From Oceanobacillus sojae (GTDB taxonomy: Bacteria; Bacillota; Bacilli; Bacillales; Amphibacillaceae): a stretch of 64,000 nt of DNA. Below are positions 8,419 through 16,750 of this stretch, in pieces. The stretch is from contig NZ_BJYM01000013.1 of NCBI RefSeq assembly GCF_007991515.1, positions 65,169 through 129,168 on the forward strand, in the 5' to 3' direction. The stretch's first letter is position 1; the number at the start of each line of letters is the position of its first letter. Under the pieces are notes generated by a model, which worked only from the letters and a program-made list of their open reading frames with translations, searched no databases and was not told the origin of the DNA. Position numbers and translations under genes: made by a program.

Positions 8419-9423
8419 TTAATATTCTCCGCTCAGATAAACCATTACTTTACCTTTTTTTGAATGTGTCAGGTTCTGTAATTCGGTTCCAATTTCATCT
8501 AAGTTAAGCTCGGCACTAATAATTTTCTTTGTATCAATTTTTCCTTCTTCTAATAAGTTAATTGCTCTTTGGGAGGTATGAGGATTTAAATAGGAAGTAT
8601 AAATACTTACCTCTTTTTTATAAGCTTCAAATTGATTAAAACTTACGAATTCATCTGGATTACCTAATCCAAATAGGAGTACCTTCCCTTTCTTACCTGC
8701 TATTCTTATCGCCTGCTCCATTGTCTTTTTCAAGCCGATACATTCAATGACATAATCAACATTTATCTCTTGACTGATATCTTCAATTTCCATATCATTT
8801 ACTGCTTCTGAAGCTCCTAACTCGATTGCCAGCTTTCGCTTCTCTGCTTCTTTCTCCACTACAATAATTTTTGCTGCCCCAGAAAGGGAGAGCAACTGCA
8901 GCATTAAAGAGCCTATTGCGCCCATACCATACATGACAACTGTTTTCCCGCTTTCCATTTCTATTAGATCCAGTCCATGGACAGCGCATGATAGCGGCTC
9001 TGTAAAAGCAGCACTTTTCAAATCAAGCGAATCTGATATAAGGTAGACATTTTTCTCAGGAGGGTATACATACTCACTAAACCCCTTTGCTACCCCGTGC
9101 CGTTCATGGCAAAAGTTAGGGAATCCCTGCTTGCACCAATTACATTTTCCACATCCATAGCTCGGATCACAGGCTACACGATCTCCCGGTTTAAATAAAG
9201 TACAATCAGGTCCAACTGCTTCAACGACGCCTGAGCATTCGTGCCCCAGGATAATGGGAGGGATGACCACACTTGCACCGTTCATCCCCTGGAATTTATG
9301 AATATCCGTGCCACAGAGTCCGCACCAGGCGACTTTGATTTTCACCTCAGACTCTTTTGGTTCCCGATTTGGAATATCTCTTACTTCATATTTATAATCT
9401 CCAATATAAAATCCAGCCTTCAC
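8419..9423 (-). CDS. Zn-dependent medium-chain dehydrogenase (SorE/GatD-like candidate)
   Basis: The 334-residue MDR-family enzyme has catalytic-zinc ligands in CGLCGTD and GHE (~35-62) and the four structural-zinc cysteines in CGKCNWCKQGFPNFC (~92-106). A Rossmann motif GMGAIGSL lies near 166. It is the second gene of a minus-strand operon, 11 bp after the aldolase. In L-sorbose systems such an enzyme reduces L-sorbose-1-phosphate to glucitol-6-phosphate; in galactitol systems it oxidises galactitol-1-phosphate. The choice between them is inference. Confidence 0.85.
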   Translation of the reverse strand: MKAGFYIGDYKYEVRDIPNREPKESEVKIKVAWCGLCGTDIHKFQGMNGASVVIPPIILGHECSGVVEAVGPDCTLFKPGDRVACDPSYGCGKCNWCKQGFPNFCHERHGVAKGFSEYVYPPEKNVYLISDSLDLKSAAFTEPLSCAVHGLDLIEMESGKTVVMYGMGAIGSLMLQLLSLSGAAKIIVVEKEAEKRKLAIELGASEAVNDMEIEDISQEINVDYVIECIGLKKTMEQAIRIAGKKGKVLLFGLGNPDEFVSFNQFEAYKKEVSIYTSYLNPHTSQRAINLLEEGKIDTKKIISAELNLDEIGTELQNLTHSKKGKVMVYLSGEY

Positions 9424-9434
9424 GATGTATTACC

Positions 9435-10283
9435 TCACCCTTCTATATTTTTGAATAGCTGTATCTTCCTCTCAACAATTTCTTCAATCACTTCTAATCC
9501 GGGAATAATATTATTTCTGCTCGATACATTTTCTTTATTCTTATCGTACAATTCCTTTGATTTTTGATTCCATCCAACTAATAATTCGGTTCCTACATTA
9601 AATTTTCTAATACCTAAATCAATGACTTTTTTAACGTCTTCATCTTTAACTCCTGTTCCTCCATGAATAACTAATGGGATACTTACTGCATCTTTTATCA
9701 TTTCAAGCTGCTCAAAATGGATAGATGTTTTTGATTTGTATTGCCCGTGATTGGTGCCGATAGCGACAGCAAGTGCATCAATCCCTGTCAGTTTGACAAA
9801 GTCAGCTGCGTCCTTAGGATTCGTTAATTGCACCTCATCCTGATTAACGATAATGCCCTCCTCTGCGCCACCAATCGTTCCTAATTCGGCTTCCACACTT
9901 ACGCCAAATCTTTTAGCATACTCTACCACGCGCTTTGTCCCCAGAATATTTTCTTTTAAGGGAAAGGAAGAACCATCATACATTACAGAGCTGAATCCCG
10001 AATCAATTGCCTTACGAATATCATCAAATTCTTTAGCATGATCCAGATGCAATACTGCATCGACACCATATTCTTCTGTCATCGATTTACATACAGCCAC
10101 CAAATTTTGATAGCCGATATAATTGGCAGTTCCGCTGCTGACTTGAACAATGACTGGTGATTTCTGTCTATATGCAGCCTTGATAATTGATGGAAACATT
10201 TCTAAATTATGCGTGTTAAAAGCCCCTATTGCCATATTTAAGTCATCAGCTTCTTGTAAAACTTCTTTTAATGTGACATACAT
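9435..10283 (-). CDS. Class II ketose-bisphosphate aldolase
   Basis: FbaA/GatY-type zinc aldolase of 282 residues. The zinc-binding His region LHLDHAKEFDD (~80), AELGTIGG (~133) and VIHGGTGVKDED (~203) are visible, followed by the phosphate-binding IRKFNVGTEL. It would cleave fructose- or tagatose-bisphosphate to triose phosphates. As the first gene of the operon it sits beside dehydrogenases and a PTS, and across the divergent promoter from a PfkB kinase that could supply the bisphosphate. L-sorbose operons of lactobacilli also contain such an aldolase. Confidence 0.9.
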   Translation of the reverse strand: MYVTLKEVLQEADDLNMAIGAFNTHNLEMFPSIIKAAYRQKSPVIVQVSSGTANYIGYQNLVAVCKSMTEEYGVDAVLHLDHAKEFDDIRKAIDSGFSSVMYDGSSFPLKENILGTKRVVEYAKRFGVSVEAELGTIGGAEEGIIVNQDEVQLTNPKDAADFVKLTGIDALAVAIGTNHGQYKSKTSIHFEQLEMIKDAVSIPLVIHGGTGVKDEDVKKVIDLGIRKFNVGTELLVGWNQKSKELYDKNKENVSSRNNIIPGLEVIEEIVERKIQLFKNIEG

Positions 10284-10368
10284 GATTTATAATCCTCCAA
10301 CCTGCTTATTTACTTCAGATACTCTCTAAATCCCGGATAGACCTAAACATCCGGATGTTATAATATTT

Positions 10369-10384
10369 AAATATACGTATATTT
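10369..10384. promoter_or_regulatory. Perfect 16-bp palindrome, candidate GntR operator
   Basis: AAATATACGTATATTT is fully symmetric and lies 86-101 bp upstream of the aldolase start, just downstream of a TATAAT read on the minus strand. UTRA-type GntR regulators often bind TATAC/GTATA-like dyads. Assignment is inferred. Confidence 0.45.
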
Positions 10385-10405
10385 ATTAATTTCATTATAT
10401 AGTAA

Positions 10406-10419
10406 TAAAAACGCTTTCA
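10406..10419 (-). promoter_or_regulatory. cre-like catabolite site
   Basis: Read on the minus strand, TGAAAGCGTTTTTA matches the CcpA site consensus TGWAANCGNTNWCA at all but one position. It lies in the divergent region between the aldolase operon and the RpiR/PfkB genes. Confidence 0.6.
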
Positions 10420-10422
10420 GTC

Positions 10423-10457
10423 GCTGATTAAGTGAAAATGTTTCCCGAAAAATCAGC
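10423..10457. promoter_or_regulatory. Candidate RpiR operator with nested dyads
   Basis: GCTGATT (10423-10429) and AATCAGC (10451-10457) form an outer inverted repeat, and GAAAATGTTTC at 10434-10444 an inner one. The site lies ~90 bp upstream of the RpiR start. GAAA...TTTC dyads are common operators of RpiR-type regulators, but the assignment is inferred. Confidence 0.35.
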
Positions 10458-10543
10458 TAAAGCAGGCAATTTTGAAAACTTATTCATCATATAGCACCTT
10501 TGTTTTTCATAGATTGCTGATTACAGAATTAGGAGGATTTAAG

Positions 10544-11290
10544 ATGATTATCCAGCTGGATAAAGAAATTTACGAAAGACTTTCAGAATCTGAAGCTCTT
10601 GTAATAGATTATATAAATCAAAATGAAGATAAAATTCCTGTAATGTCGATTACCAGTATTGCTGAAAAATCGTTCACCTCTTCAGCTACCGTTTCCAGGA
10701 CCATACAAAAATGCGGCTTTTCAGGAATTTCAGAGTTAAAGTTCAAAATTTCAGAACAAAAACAAAAAAAAGGAGAAAACCATTCTCCTTATGAAGTCAA
10801 TAAAATTTTGGCAAAGTCTTTTCGTGAATGTACTTATACGATAGACAATATAAGCACCACTGCCATACTCGATACGATTAAATTCATAGAAAACGCCAAT
10901 CGTGTATATATTTTTTCAAGAGGATTTACAGCTCTGGTAGCAGAAGAGTTCCAAATGTATTTACAGCTGGTAGGATTTAATACGGTAATTGTCAAGGATG
11001 TTATGTGGATGCTTAATGCAGGGAAAATTGTCAAAGAAGGAGATTTAGCCATTTTTATTACGATTCAAAGTACCACTCCTGAATTAGCACGTGCTGCAAA
11101 GGCTATTAAGACTAATAATGCCAAAATAGTTACTATCTGTTGTAAACCGGGAACAAAATTAGAGGAACTATCAGATATAACCATTCTTGGACATACCGAA
11201 AATATTATGAAGATTAAAGGATTGGATGTTTATTCCAGAATCCCTTTAAACATCATTACCCGGACAATTATAGAATATATCAGTAAATGA
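10544..11290 (+). CDS. RpiR family regulator
   Basis: A helix-turn-helix domain (residues ~1-75, with SSATVSRTIQKCGFSGISELK) is followed by a SIS sugar-isomerase domain (~105-240) that binds phosphosugars. AGGAGG at 10531-10536 sets the start at the ATG at 10544; an in-frame ATG at 10472 has no ribosome site. It is divergent from the ketose/polyol operon and followed 117 bp later by a PfkB kinase gene. It may sense a phosphosugar of this pathway, giving the system two regulators (RpiR and GntR). Confidence 0.88.
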   Translation: MIIQLDKEIYERLSESEALVIDYINQNEDKIPVMSITSIAEKSFTSSATVSRTIQKCGFSGISELKFKISEQKQKKGENHSPYEVNKILAKSFRECTYTIDNISTTAILDTIKFIENANRVYIFSRGFTALVAEEFQMYLQLVGFNTVIVKDVMWMLNAGKIVKEGDLAIFITIQSTTPELARAAKAIKTNNAKIVTICCKPGTKLEELSDITILGHTENIMKIKGLDVYSRIPLNIITRTIIEYISK

Positions 11291-11407
11291 ATAGATTTTC
11301 ATAATGCTTTCTTATTCCTTCTATTTATGGAACCATTTACATTGCAAAATTGAGTACAATTATATTAGTAATGAAATTCTCAATATGAATGGCAAGGAGG
11401 TAATCAA

Positions 11408-12322
11408 ATGAGTATTCTTTCTATCGGCCAGGCAGTTTACGATATAACATTCCCTGCCGATACACCGATTGTTGAAAATCAAAAATACCGTATTCCGCAA
11501 AGAATAGAATGTATGGGAGGACCTGCTGCAAATGCAGCTTATCTGTGCGCACTGTGGGGAAGCAGGACTTCACTTATAGCACGTATTGGAGAGGATTTAT
11601 TCGGCCAGAAAATAATGGGGCAATTAAGGACTGCCGGAGTTGATACTGGCTCATTAAAAATGGATAATCAGCTGGCTACCAGTATCAGCTGTATCATTGT
11701 TAATCAGCAAAATGGTCACCGGACCATTCTAAATAATCCTTTGCCTCAGGAAAATTTTGAGATAAAATGGCCGGATCACTCACCAGACGTCATTCTCATT
11801 GACGGGCATGAAAAAGAAAGTATTCTTAAAGCAGTCGAAAGATACCCGCAGGCAATTACGCTAATGGACGCCGGAACTTTTAAACCGGAACTTTTAGATA
11901 TTATTAAAGCTGTTGATTATCTGGTCTGTTCCAAAGACTTCGCCTATCAATATTCTGGAGTAACTATCGATATGAATGATGATCAAACCTGGAAGGACAC
12001 CTTTTCCAGACTGGAGGAAATAAACGCAAATACGATCGTAATTACCCTTGGGAGTTATGGGTCTATCTACAAAAAGGGAGAAAATATTTATCATATTCCC
12101 CCTTTTACCACAGAGGCTGTTGATACTACGGGGGCAGGAGATATATTCCATGGGGCTTTTGCCTATTGCTTAGATAATAATTATTCTTTAGAAGATACTA
12201 TACTGATTTCTTCACTAACCTCTTCCATTTCTGTGGAATCGCTTGGGGGACAGCTCTCCATTCCAACTTTAGAGAACGTTCGGAATCGAAAAAGAGAAAG
12301 GGGAATAGAAATAAATATTTGA
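11408..12322 (+). CDS. PfkB family carbohydrate kinase
   Basis: Ribokinase-fold kinase of 304 residues. The N-terminal GGPAANAAYLCALWG motif and the C-terminal DTTGAGDIFHGAF motif, which holds the catalytic Asp and the anion hole, are both intact. AAGGAGG precedes the ATG. Family members phosphorylate ribose, fructose, fructose-1-P, tagatose-6-P, KDG or nucleosides, and the sequence alone does not decide. Next to a class II aldolase, a hexose-monophosphate kinase role (fructose-6-P or tagatose-6-P to the bisphosphate) is attractive but inferred. Confidence 0.85.
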   Translation: MSILSIGQAVYDITFPADTPIVENQKYRIPQRIECMGGPAANAAYLCALWGSRTSLIARIGEDLFGQKIMGQLRTAGVDTGSLKMDNQLATSISCIIVNQQNGHRTILNNPLPQENFEIKWPDHSPDVILIDGHEKESILKAVERYPQAITLMDAGTFKPELLDIIKAVDYLVCSKDFAYQYSGVTIDMNDDQTWKDTFSRLEEINANTIVITLGSYGSIYKKGENIYHIPPFTTEAVDTTGAGDIFHGAFAYCLDNNYSLEDTILISSLTSSISVESLGGQLSIPTLENVRNRKRERGIEINI

Positions 12323-12482
12323 TAAACTTCCATTTATCAAGGTAAAATGTTGAAAGGGTTATATTGACCAAGAATTACAATAAAAACTGCATGAGCAAGA
12401 AAGTGTTTATATTTAGTAGAAATGGCTATTTTTTATAATGAAAATTATTAGTATAGAAACTCAAAGTTCAAACGCCCTCATA

Positions 12483-12528
12483 AAAATCACAGAAAAACAA
12501 TGAAAATACACTGTTTTCCTGTGATTTT
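12483..12528. terminator. Bidirectional terminator between convergent genes
   Basis: AAAATCACAG (12483-12492) pairs with CTGTGATTTT (12519-12528), and the inner bases AAACA/TGTTT also pair. It separates the PfkB gene from the convergent nucleoside hydrolase operon. Confidence 0.7.
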
Positions 12529-12543
12529 CCATTTATCCATCTA

Positions 12544-13470
12544 CTAATTCTTATCCAACACTGCTAAGGCCTCTATCAGCAAATCTACAAACTTATCTCT
12601 ATCTACTTCGTCCAATACCAAAGTGTTTTTTGTTTTATCGGAAACGAATCTTTTATCGGCAAAGGTCAAACCTCTTGCGGTTCCATCTGTCACAACATCA
12701 ACTGAATAGAAGCATCCAGAAAATATGTCCGGATTTAATATATATGCGATAGCACATAGATCATGTATCGGACTGTTAGTAAAGCCAAATTGTCTCCCAG
12801 ATTGATTATAGAAATGGAGCAGTTCATAGGCCAGATGACTCACTCTGCCTTTATGCTGCAATGATTCAATTTCATCTACTGTTATTTCTGCTTTCTCGGT
12901 AACATCCAATCCAGACATGACAATGGGAAGATCTGATTGAAATATAATCCTCGCTGCTTCCGGATCTACATAGATATTAAATTCAGCAAGGGGGGTTATA
13001 TTACCATGATCCAGCCCTCCCCCCATAATGCTGATATATTCTATTTTATTTTTTATCTGAGGAAACACTTTTAGCAGCAATGCTATATTTGTCAAAGGAC
13101 CTAACCCGACTAAAATCACCTTGTGATCACATTCCATAATTTTATTGTACATAAATAGAACAGCATTATCGGAAGCAATCGGGTATTTTTCACCATGAAA
13201 GTAAGGGCCATCCATTCCGCTGTCTCCATGTGCTTCCGGAGCAATACGTAAACTTTTCGTTAGAGGTTCTGCTTGCCCGGTCGCTAAAGGGATACTAGAA
13301 TCAACATACTCCAATATATTTTTTGCATTAGCAGTGACTTTTTCTAATGTCTGATTTCCACCAATGGTTGTCACACCTAGAATATTTATTTTCTTTTTAT
13401 TAGCAATCGCAGTTATGATGGCTAATGCGTCATCGTGTCCCGGGTCGCAATCAATTATAATATGTTTCAT
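12544..13470 (-). CDS. Inosine/uridine-preferring nucleoside hydrolase (IunH family)
   Basis: The 308-residue protein begins with IIIDCDPGHDDALA, the calcium-binding DxDxxxDD signature of nucleoside hydrolases. VGLGPLTNIA and the later His in SPIHDLCAIAY (~238) complete the active site. It would split ribonucleosides into base and ribose in the cytoplasm. It overlaps the upstream ECF ATPase gene by 20 bp and is the last gene of the operon. That coupling is the best hint that the ECF transporter imports nucleosides. Confidence 0.9.
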   Translation of the reverse strand: MKHIIIDCDPGHDDALAIITAIANKKKINILGVTTIGGNQTLEKVTANAKNILEYVDSSIPLATGQAEPLTKSLRIAPEAHGDSGMDGPYFHGEKYPIASDNAVLFMYNKIMECDHKVILVGLGPLTNIALLLKVFPQIKNKIEYISIMGGGLDHGNITPLAEFNIYVDPEAARIIFQSDLPIVMSGLDVTEKAEITVDEIESLQHKGRVSHLAYELLHFYNQSGRQFGFTNSPIHDLCAIAYILNPDIFSGCFYSVDVVTDGTARGLTFADKRFVSDKTKNTLVLDEVDRDKFVDLLIEALAVLDKN

Positions 13471-14263
13471 TTTTATCCCTTTCCAGCAGTTCTTCTATCG
13501 TGAGAATTCCTTTATATCCCAAGGTATCTGCTAATTGACATATAAACGGTTGTTTTAAATCACTTAATTTCAGAAGTTCTTTATCCCAGAAAATTTCTCT
13601 TGGCGAAGCATCTCTTCTTTTTTGCTTATTTGCCAAAACAATAACTCGCTTAAATTCACGAACAACAAATTCCATATCATGTGTAATTGTAATAACTGTC
13701 TTGTTTTGATTTGCTAAATGACTAATCAGCTTGCCTAAGCGTTCTATTGATTCTCTATCCTGCCCTGCCGTGGGTTCATCTAAAATAATTACATTTGGAT
13801 CAGTAGCCAACACTGCTGCAATGGTAATGAATTTCCTTTTAGAATATGGCAGATTATATGGATGTTCATTTAAGGATTCTTTCAATCCGCAAATTTCGGC
13901 TGCAGCCTCCACTTTGTTCTTCATCACAGCTGATTCTAGCTTTTGATTTTTCAGGCCATACGCAATTTCTTTATAAATAGTATCTTGAAAAATTTGATCA
14001 TCCGGGTTTTGGAATACATAACCGATCATTTTAGAAATCTCTGCTGTTGTCGCTTTTTTTGTAGAAAGGTTATTGACGAATACCTCGCCTTCTGTTGGTA
14101 TCAGCAGCCTGTTCATTAATTTAACTGCTGTTGTTTTACCAGCACCATTCTGTCCGATAATAGCGGCTGATTCACCTAAATCAAAATCTAAATTCATATT
14201 TTGGACAGCTTCATACCCATTCGCATAAGAATACGATACATTTTTTAGAGAAAGGTAGGACAT
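13451..14263 (-). CDS. ECF transporter ATPase with degenerate signature motif
   Basis: ABC ATPase of 270 residues with Walker A GQNGAGKTT (~36-44), a Q-loop in FQNPDDQIF typical of ECF ATPases, and Walker B VIILDEPTAGQD. The ABC signature, normally LSGGQ, is replaced by LPYSKRK, so one composite ATP site of the heterodimer may be non-canonical. It lies directly after the partner ATPase gene (stop and start adjacent) and overlaps the nucleoside hydrolase. Confidence 0.9.
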   Translation of the reverse strand: MSYLSLKNVSYSYANGYEAVQNMNLDFDLGESAAIIGQNGAGKTTAVKLMNRLLIPTEGEVFVNNLSTKKATTAEISKMIGYVFQNPDDQIFQDTIYKEIAYGLKNQKLESAVMKNKVEAAAEICGLKESLNEHPYNLPYSKRKFITIAAVLATDPNVIILDEPTAGQDRESIERLGKLISHLANQNKTVITITHDMEFVVREFKRVIVLANKQKRRDASPREIFWDKELLKLSDLKQPFICQLADTLGYKGILTIEELLERDKNETYYN

Positions 14264-15115
14264 TTATGCTTCACCATCCTTATTTAAATGATCATAAACT
14301 TCTTGAACCGTTAATGGTACCTGACTTGCTGATGAACCATTCGCCTCTGCTTTTTTGATAAAATATAAAGCCACTTGAGGTAATTGTCCCCCATACTCTA
14401 CTACTTTGGGATCCGATAGTATCTCTTTCACCGGCCCCTGCATAACAAGTTCTCCACAACTAATTAATAAAATTTCATCACAATATGCAGCCAGTAAATC
14501 TACCTTATGTTCTACCAGTAAGATTGTTTTACCTTGTTTTTTTAATAACTGAATGATTTCAAAAATATCTTCGGTACTTTTAGGATCCAATTGTGAAGTT
14601 GGTTCATCTAAAATAATTATTTCTGGATCAAGTGCAACAACTGATGCAATAGCTACCCTTTGTTTCTGTCCTCCGGATAGTTCAAAAGGGTTTTTATCTA
14701 TTAAGTCTTCTAATTGGAACATTTTCAAAATCTCATTAACTTTCTGGATCATCTTGTCACGTGAGACACCTATATTCTCCATGCCATAGGCGATTTCTTC
14801 ATAGACAGTATCTTTTACTCCGGATAATTGTGTGAAAGGGTTTTGGAATGAATAACCAATAATAGTTGCCAGATCACCAATGTTATAATCATTGATATTT
14901 TTCCCCTTTATCATAACCTCTCCAGTCAATTCCCCTTTATATAACTCAGGTATAAACCCTCTGATGATATTGCATATTGTTGTTTTTCCGGATTCATTTG
15001 CCCCTGTTAAACCGTAAACACATCCTTTTTCCAAGTCCAGAGAAAAGGAATGGATGGTCTGTTTTTCTTCTAAGGGATAAGTGTAGTTAATATTTTTTAA
15101 TGATATAATACTCAT
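14264..15115 (-). CDS. ECF transporter ATPase with canonical signature
   Basis: The second EcfA-type ATPase has Walker A GANESGKTT (~32-40), Q-loop FQNPFTQL, the full signature LSGGQKQR and Walker B IIILDEPTSQLDP. The frame is open 15 codons further upstream, but the ribosome site GGAGG and an ATGA overlap with the EcfT gene place the start at 15115. Together with the degenerate partner it forms the motor of an ECF importer. Confidence 0.92.
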   Translation of the reverse strand: MSIISLKNINYTYPLEEKQTIHSFSLDLEKGCVYGLTGANESGKTTICNIIRGFIPELYKGELTGEVMIKGKNINDYNIGDLATIIGYSFQNPFTQLSGVKDTVYEEIAYGMENIGVSRDKMIQKVNEILKMFQLEDLIDKNPFELSGGQKQRVAIASVVALDPEIIILDEPTSQLDPKSTEDIFEIIQLLKKQGKTILLVEHKVDLLAAYCDEILLISCGELVMQGPVKEILSDPKVVEYGGQLPQVALYFIKKAEANGSSASQVPLTVQEVYDHLNKDGEA

Positions 15116-15852
15116 AATTTTATCCTCCAAACAATATACACGATGAGAACAAGTATACAAAATATCATGATAATATAATCGAATTTTTGTTTTTTCAACT
15201 CATAAATCGATGTCTTTTTGGCTTTTGAAGAAAATGCACGTGACTCTAAAGCAAGTACTCTTTCTTCGATTTGCTGAATAGAAGACAGAACTAGAGGGCC
15301 AATCATAGGAATAAATGCCTTCGCTCTGACGAACAGGTTTCCTTCCGTTTCAATTCCCCGTGATTTCTGAGCATCTGCAATGGTTCTAGATAAGTTCAGC
15401 ATCTGAGGAATAAGTTGAATCGTAGAAGCAATCACAAAGGTTACCTTTTGCGAAACACCTGATTGCTCTAAAGCATAAACGATATCTTTAACTCGTGTGA
15501 CCTGGAAAAACCAAATGATGCTTGAACTGATGGCAACGATTTTGGATGTCATCGTTAAACTTGTCATTAAGCCTATTTGAGAGAAATGGATAAATGCCCA
15601 TATTTGTTGAGAATCCTCATTCACAATAAGAAAAACCTGAAAGATAAAAATAAATATTATAAGAATTGGAATAGATTTCATAAACGTTGCTAAAAATTTT
15701 ATCGCTGTCCCTGAAAAGAGACTTATTAGAAAGATGAATAGAAAAATCATATACTGAAATATAAATCCGGGTACAAACATGCTCAACAGAATAATCAGTA
15801 TTATAAAAGTAAATTTGGAAGAAGGATACAAATTCCCTATGCGGCTATCCAT
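15112..15852 (-). CDS. ECF transporter EcfT transmembrane coupling protein
   Basis: The 246-residue membrane protein has about five hydrophobic segments. The two coupling-helix motifs of EcfT are visible as QKSRGIE and LESRAFS (the Ala-Arg-Gly-type boxes) in its cytoplasmic part, which contact the two ATPases. It overlaps the S-component gene by 8 bp and the first ATPase gene by 4 bp, so the four ECF genes are tightly coupled. Confidence 0.92.
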   Translation of the reverse strand: MDSRIGNLYPSSKFTFIILIILLSMFVPGFIFQYMIFLFIFLISLFSGTAIKFLATFMKSIPILIIFIFIFQVFLIVNEDSQQIWAFIHFSQIGLMTSLTMTSKIVAISSSIIWFFQVTRVKDIVYALEQSGVSQKVTFVIASTIQLIPQMLNLSRTIADAQKSRGIETEGNLFVRAKAFIPMIGPLVLSSIQQIEERVLALESRAFSSKAKKTSIYELKKQKFDYIIMIFCILVLIVYIVWRIKL

Positions 15853-16456
15853 TTACGTTCACCTCTTTCTTAATATAAGGTGCACCGTAATTTAATTTAA
15901 TTAAAAATCTGTCTGGTACTTTTCTGATAATCAGCCAGCTGATTCCAAAATTAATAATGGTATTGACTGCTCCTGAAATGAGATTTGTAGATACAACGGA
16001 ATTCCATAATTCCCTGCCTGTTGCAAGAAATGTTGCTGTAATTAAATCTGTTCCCGCACCGGTCACACCACCAAAAAGAAAAACAGTTACAATAGCTGCA
16101 GAAAATGCCTGTACAATGGTCAAAAGAACACAGGCTATAATGATTCCGAAAATATTTGTATAGAATCTCCATTTGGAAAAGTATCCTGATACAAGGCCAA
16201 CACTTACTGACACAATGCTAAAGCCTATTGCAATTGGATTCAGCATTCCATTAACAACATTCCCTAAAAGTCCCGCTAAAAGTCCAATCCATGGACCTGC
16301 AATCATTGATACCATGATGGTTCCGATTTGATCAATAAACACAGGCAGCTTAAGAATGGTTGATAGTTGATACCCTACCACATTCAATGAAACACCTACT
16401 GGAATTAATAACAGTGCCAGTAACGAGAAATCATGCTTTATCCCTCTTTTCATCAT
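15845..16456 (-). CDS. ECF transporter substrate-binding S component, substrate unassigned
   Basis: The 203-residue hydrophobic protein has five to six membrane segments and a GPWIGLLAGLLGNVVNG stretch that resembles the conserved loop of S components. I do not recognise it as a known vitamin-type S protein (BioY, ThiT, RibU, FolT, PdxU, QueT). With its own EcfT and two EcfA genes it is a dedicated (group I) transporter. The linked nucleoside hydrolase points to a nucleoside as substrate. Two ATG codons stand in tandem; AAGGAG fits the second (16453) slightly better. Confidence 0.8.
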   Translation of the reverse strand: MMKRGIKHDFSLLALLLIPVGVSLNVVGYQLSTILKLPVFIDQIGTIMVSMIAGPWIGLLAGLLGNVVNGMLNPIAIGFSIVSVSVGLVSGYFSKWRFYTNIFGIIIACVLLTIVQAFSAAIVTVFLFGGVTGAGTDLITATFLATGRELWNSVVSTNLISGAVNTIINFGISWLIIRKVPDRFLIKLNYGAPYIKKEVNVNG

Positions 16457-16545
16457 CCTGCTCCTTTTTTATTAGATTTTATAATGTATATCCATCAATG
16501 GCATCCAGGATAATCTCCTTGCCAAAGATTTGTAATTGAATATAC

Positions 16546-16559
16546 TTAAAGCGCTCTCA
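16546..16559 (-). promoter_or_regulatory. cre-like site upstream of the ECF operon
   Basis: TTAAAGCGCTCTCA, read on the plus strand, differs from TGWAANCGNTNWCA only at the second base. It lies 90 bp upstream of the S-component start and suggests carbon catabolite control of the operon. Confidence 0.5.
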
Positions 16560-16606
16560 TTTCCTGGAAGGTTCTCTATGTTTAACCCCAGTATATCCTC
16601 CTATAG

Positions 16607-16637
16607 AAAAAAACTGAAAGGTCAAATGTCCTTTCAG
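16607..16637 (-). terminator. Terminator of the Crp-type regulator gene
   Basis: CTGAAAGG (16614-16621) pairs with CCTTTCAG (16630-16637). On the minus strand the hairpin is followed by seven T residues. Confidence 0.8.
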
Positions 16638-16750
16638 ATGTAACTTTTATCTTCACTATTCAAGTAAAATGGCATTGGGATAAGCAGGAAATATGCCCTG
16701 CCAATTTGTGAATCGTCTGTATTTAATCCTGATATAAGTATTTGTTAATG

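Noticed and set aside
10472..10543. Longer N-terminus of the RpiR protein from the ATG at 10472
   Set aside because: No ribosome site; AGGAGG at 10531 clearly points to the ATG at 10544.
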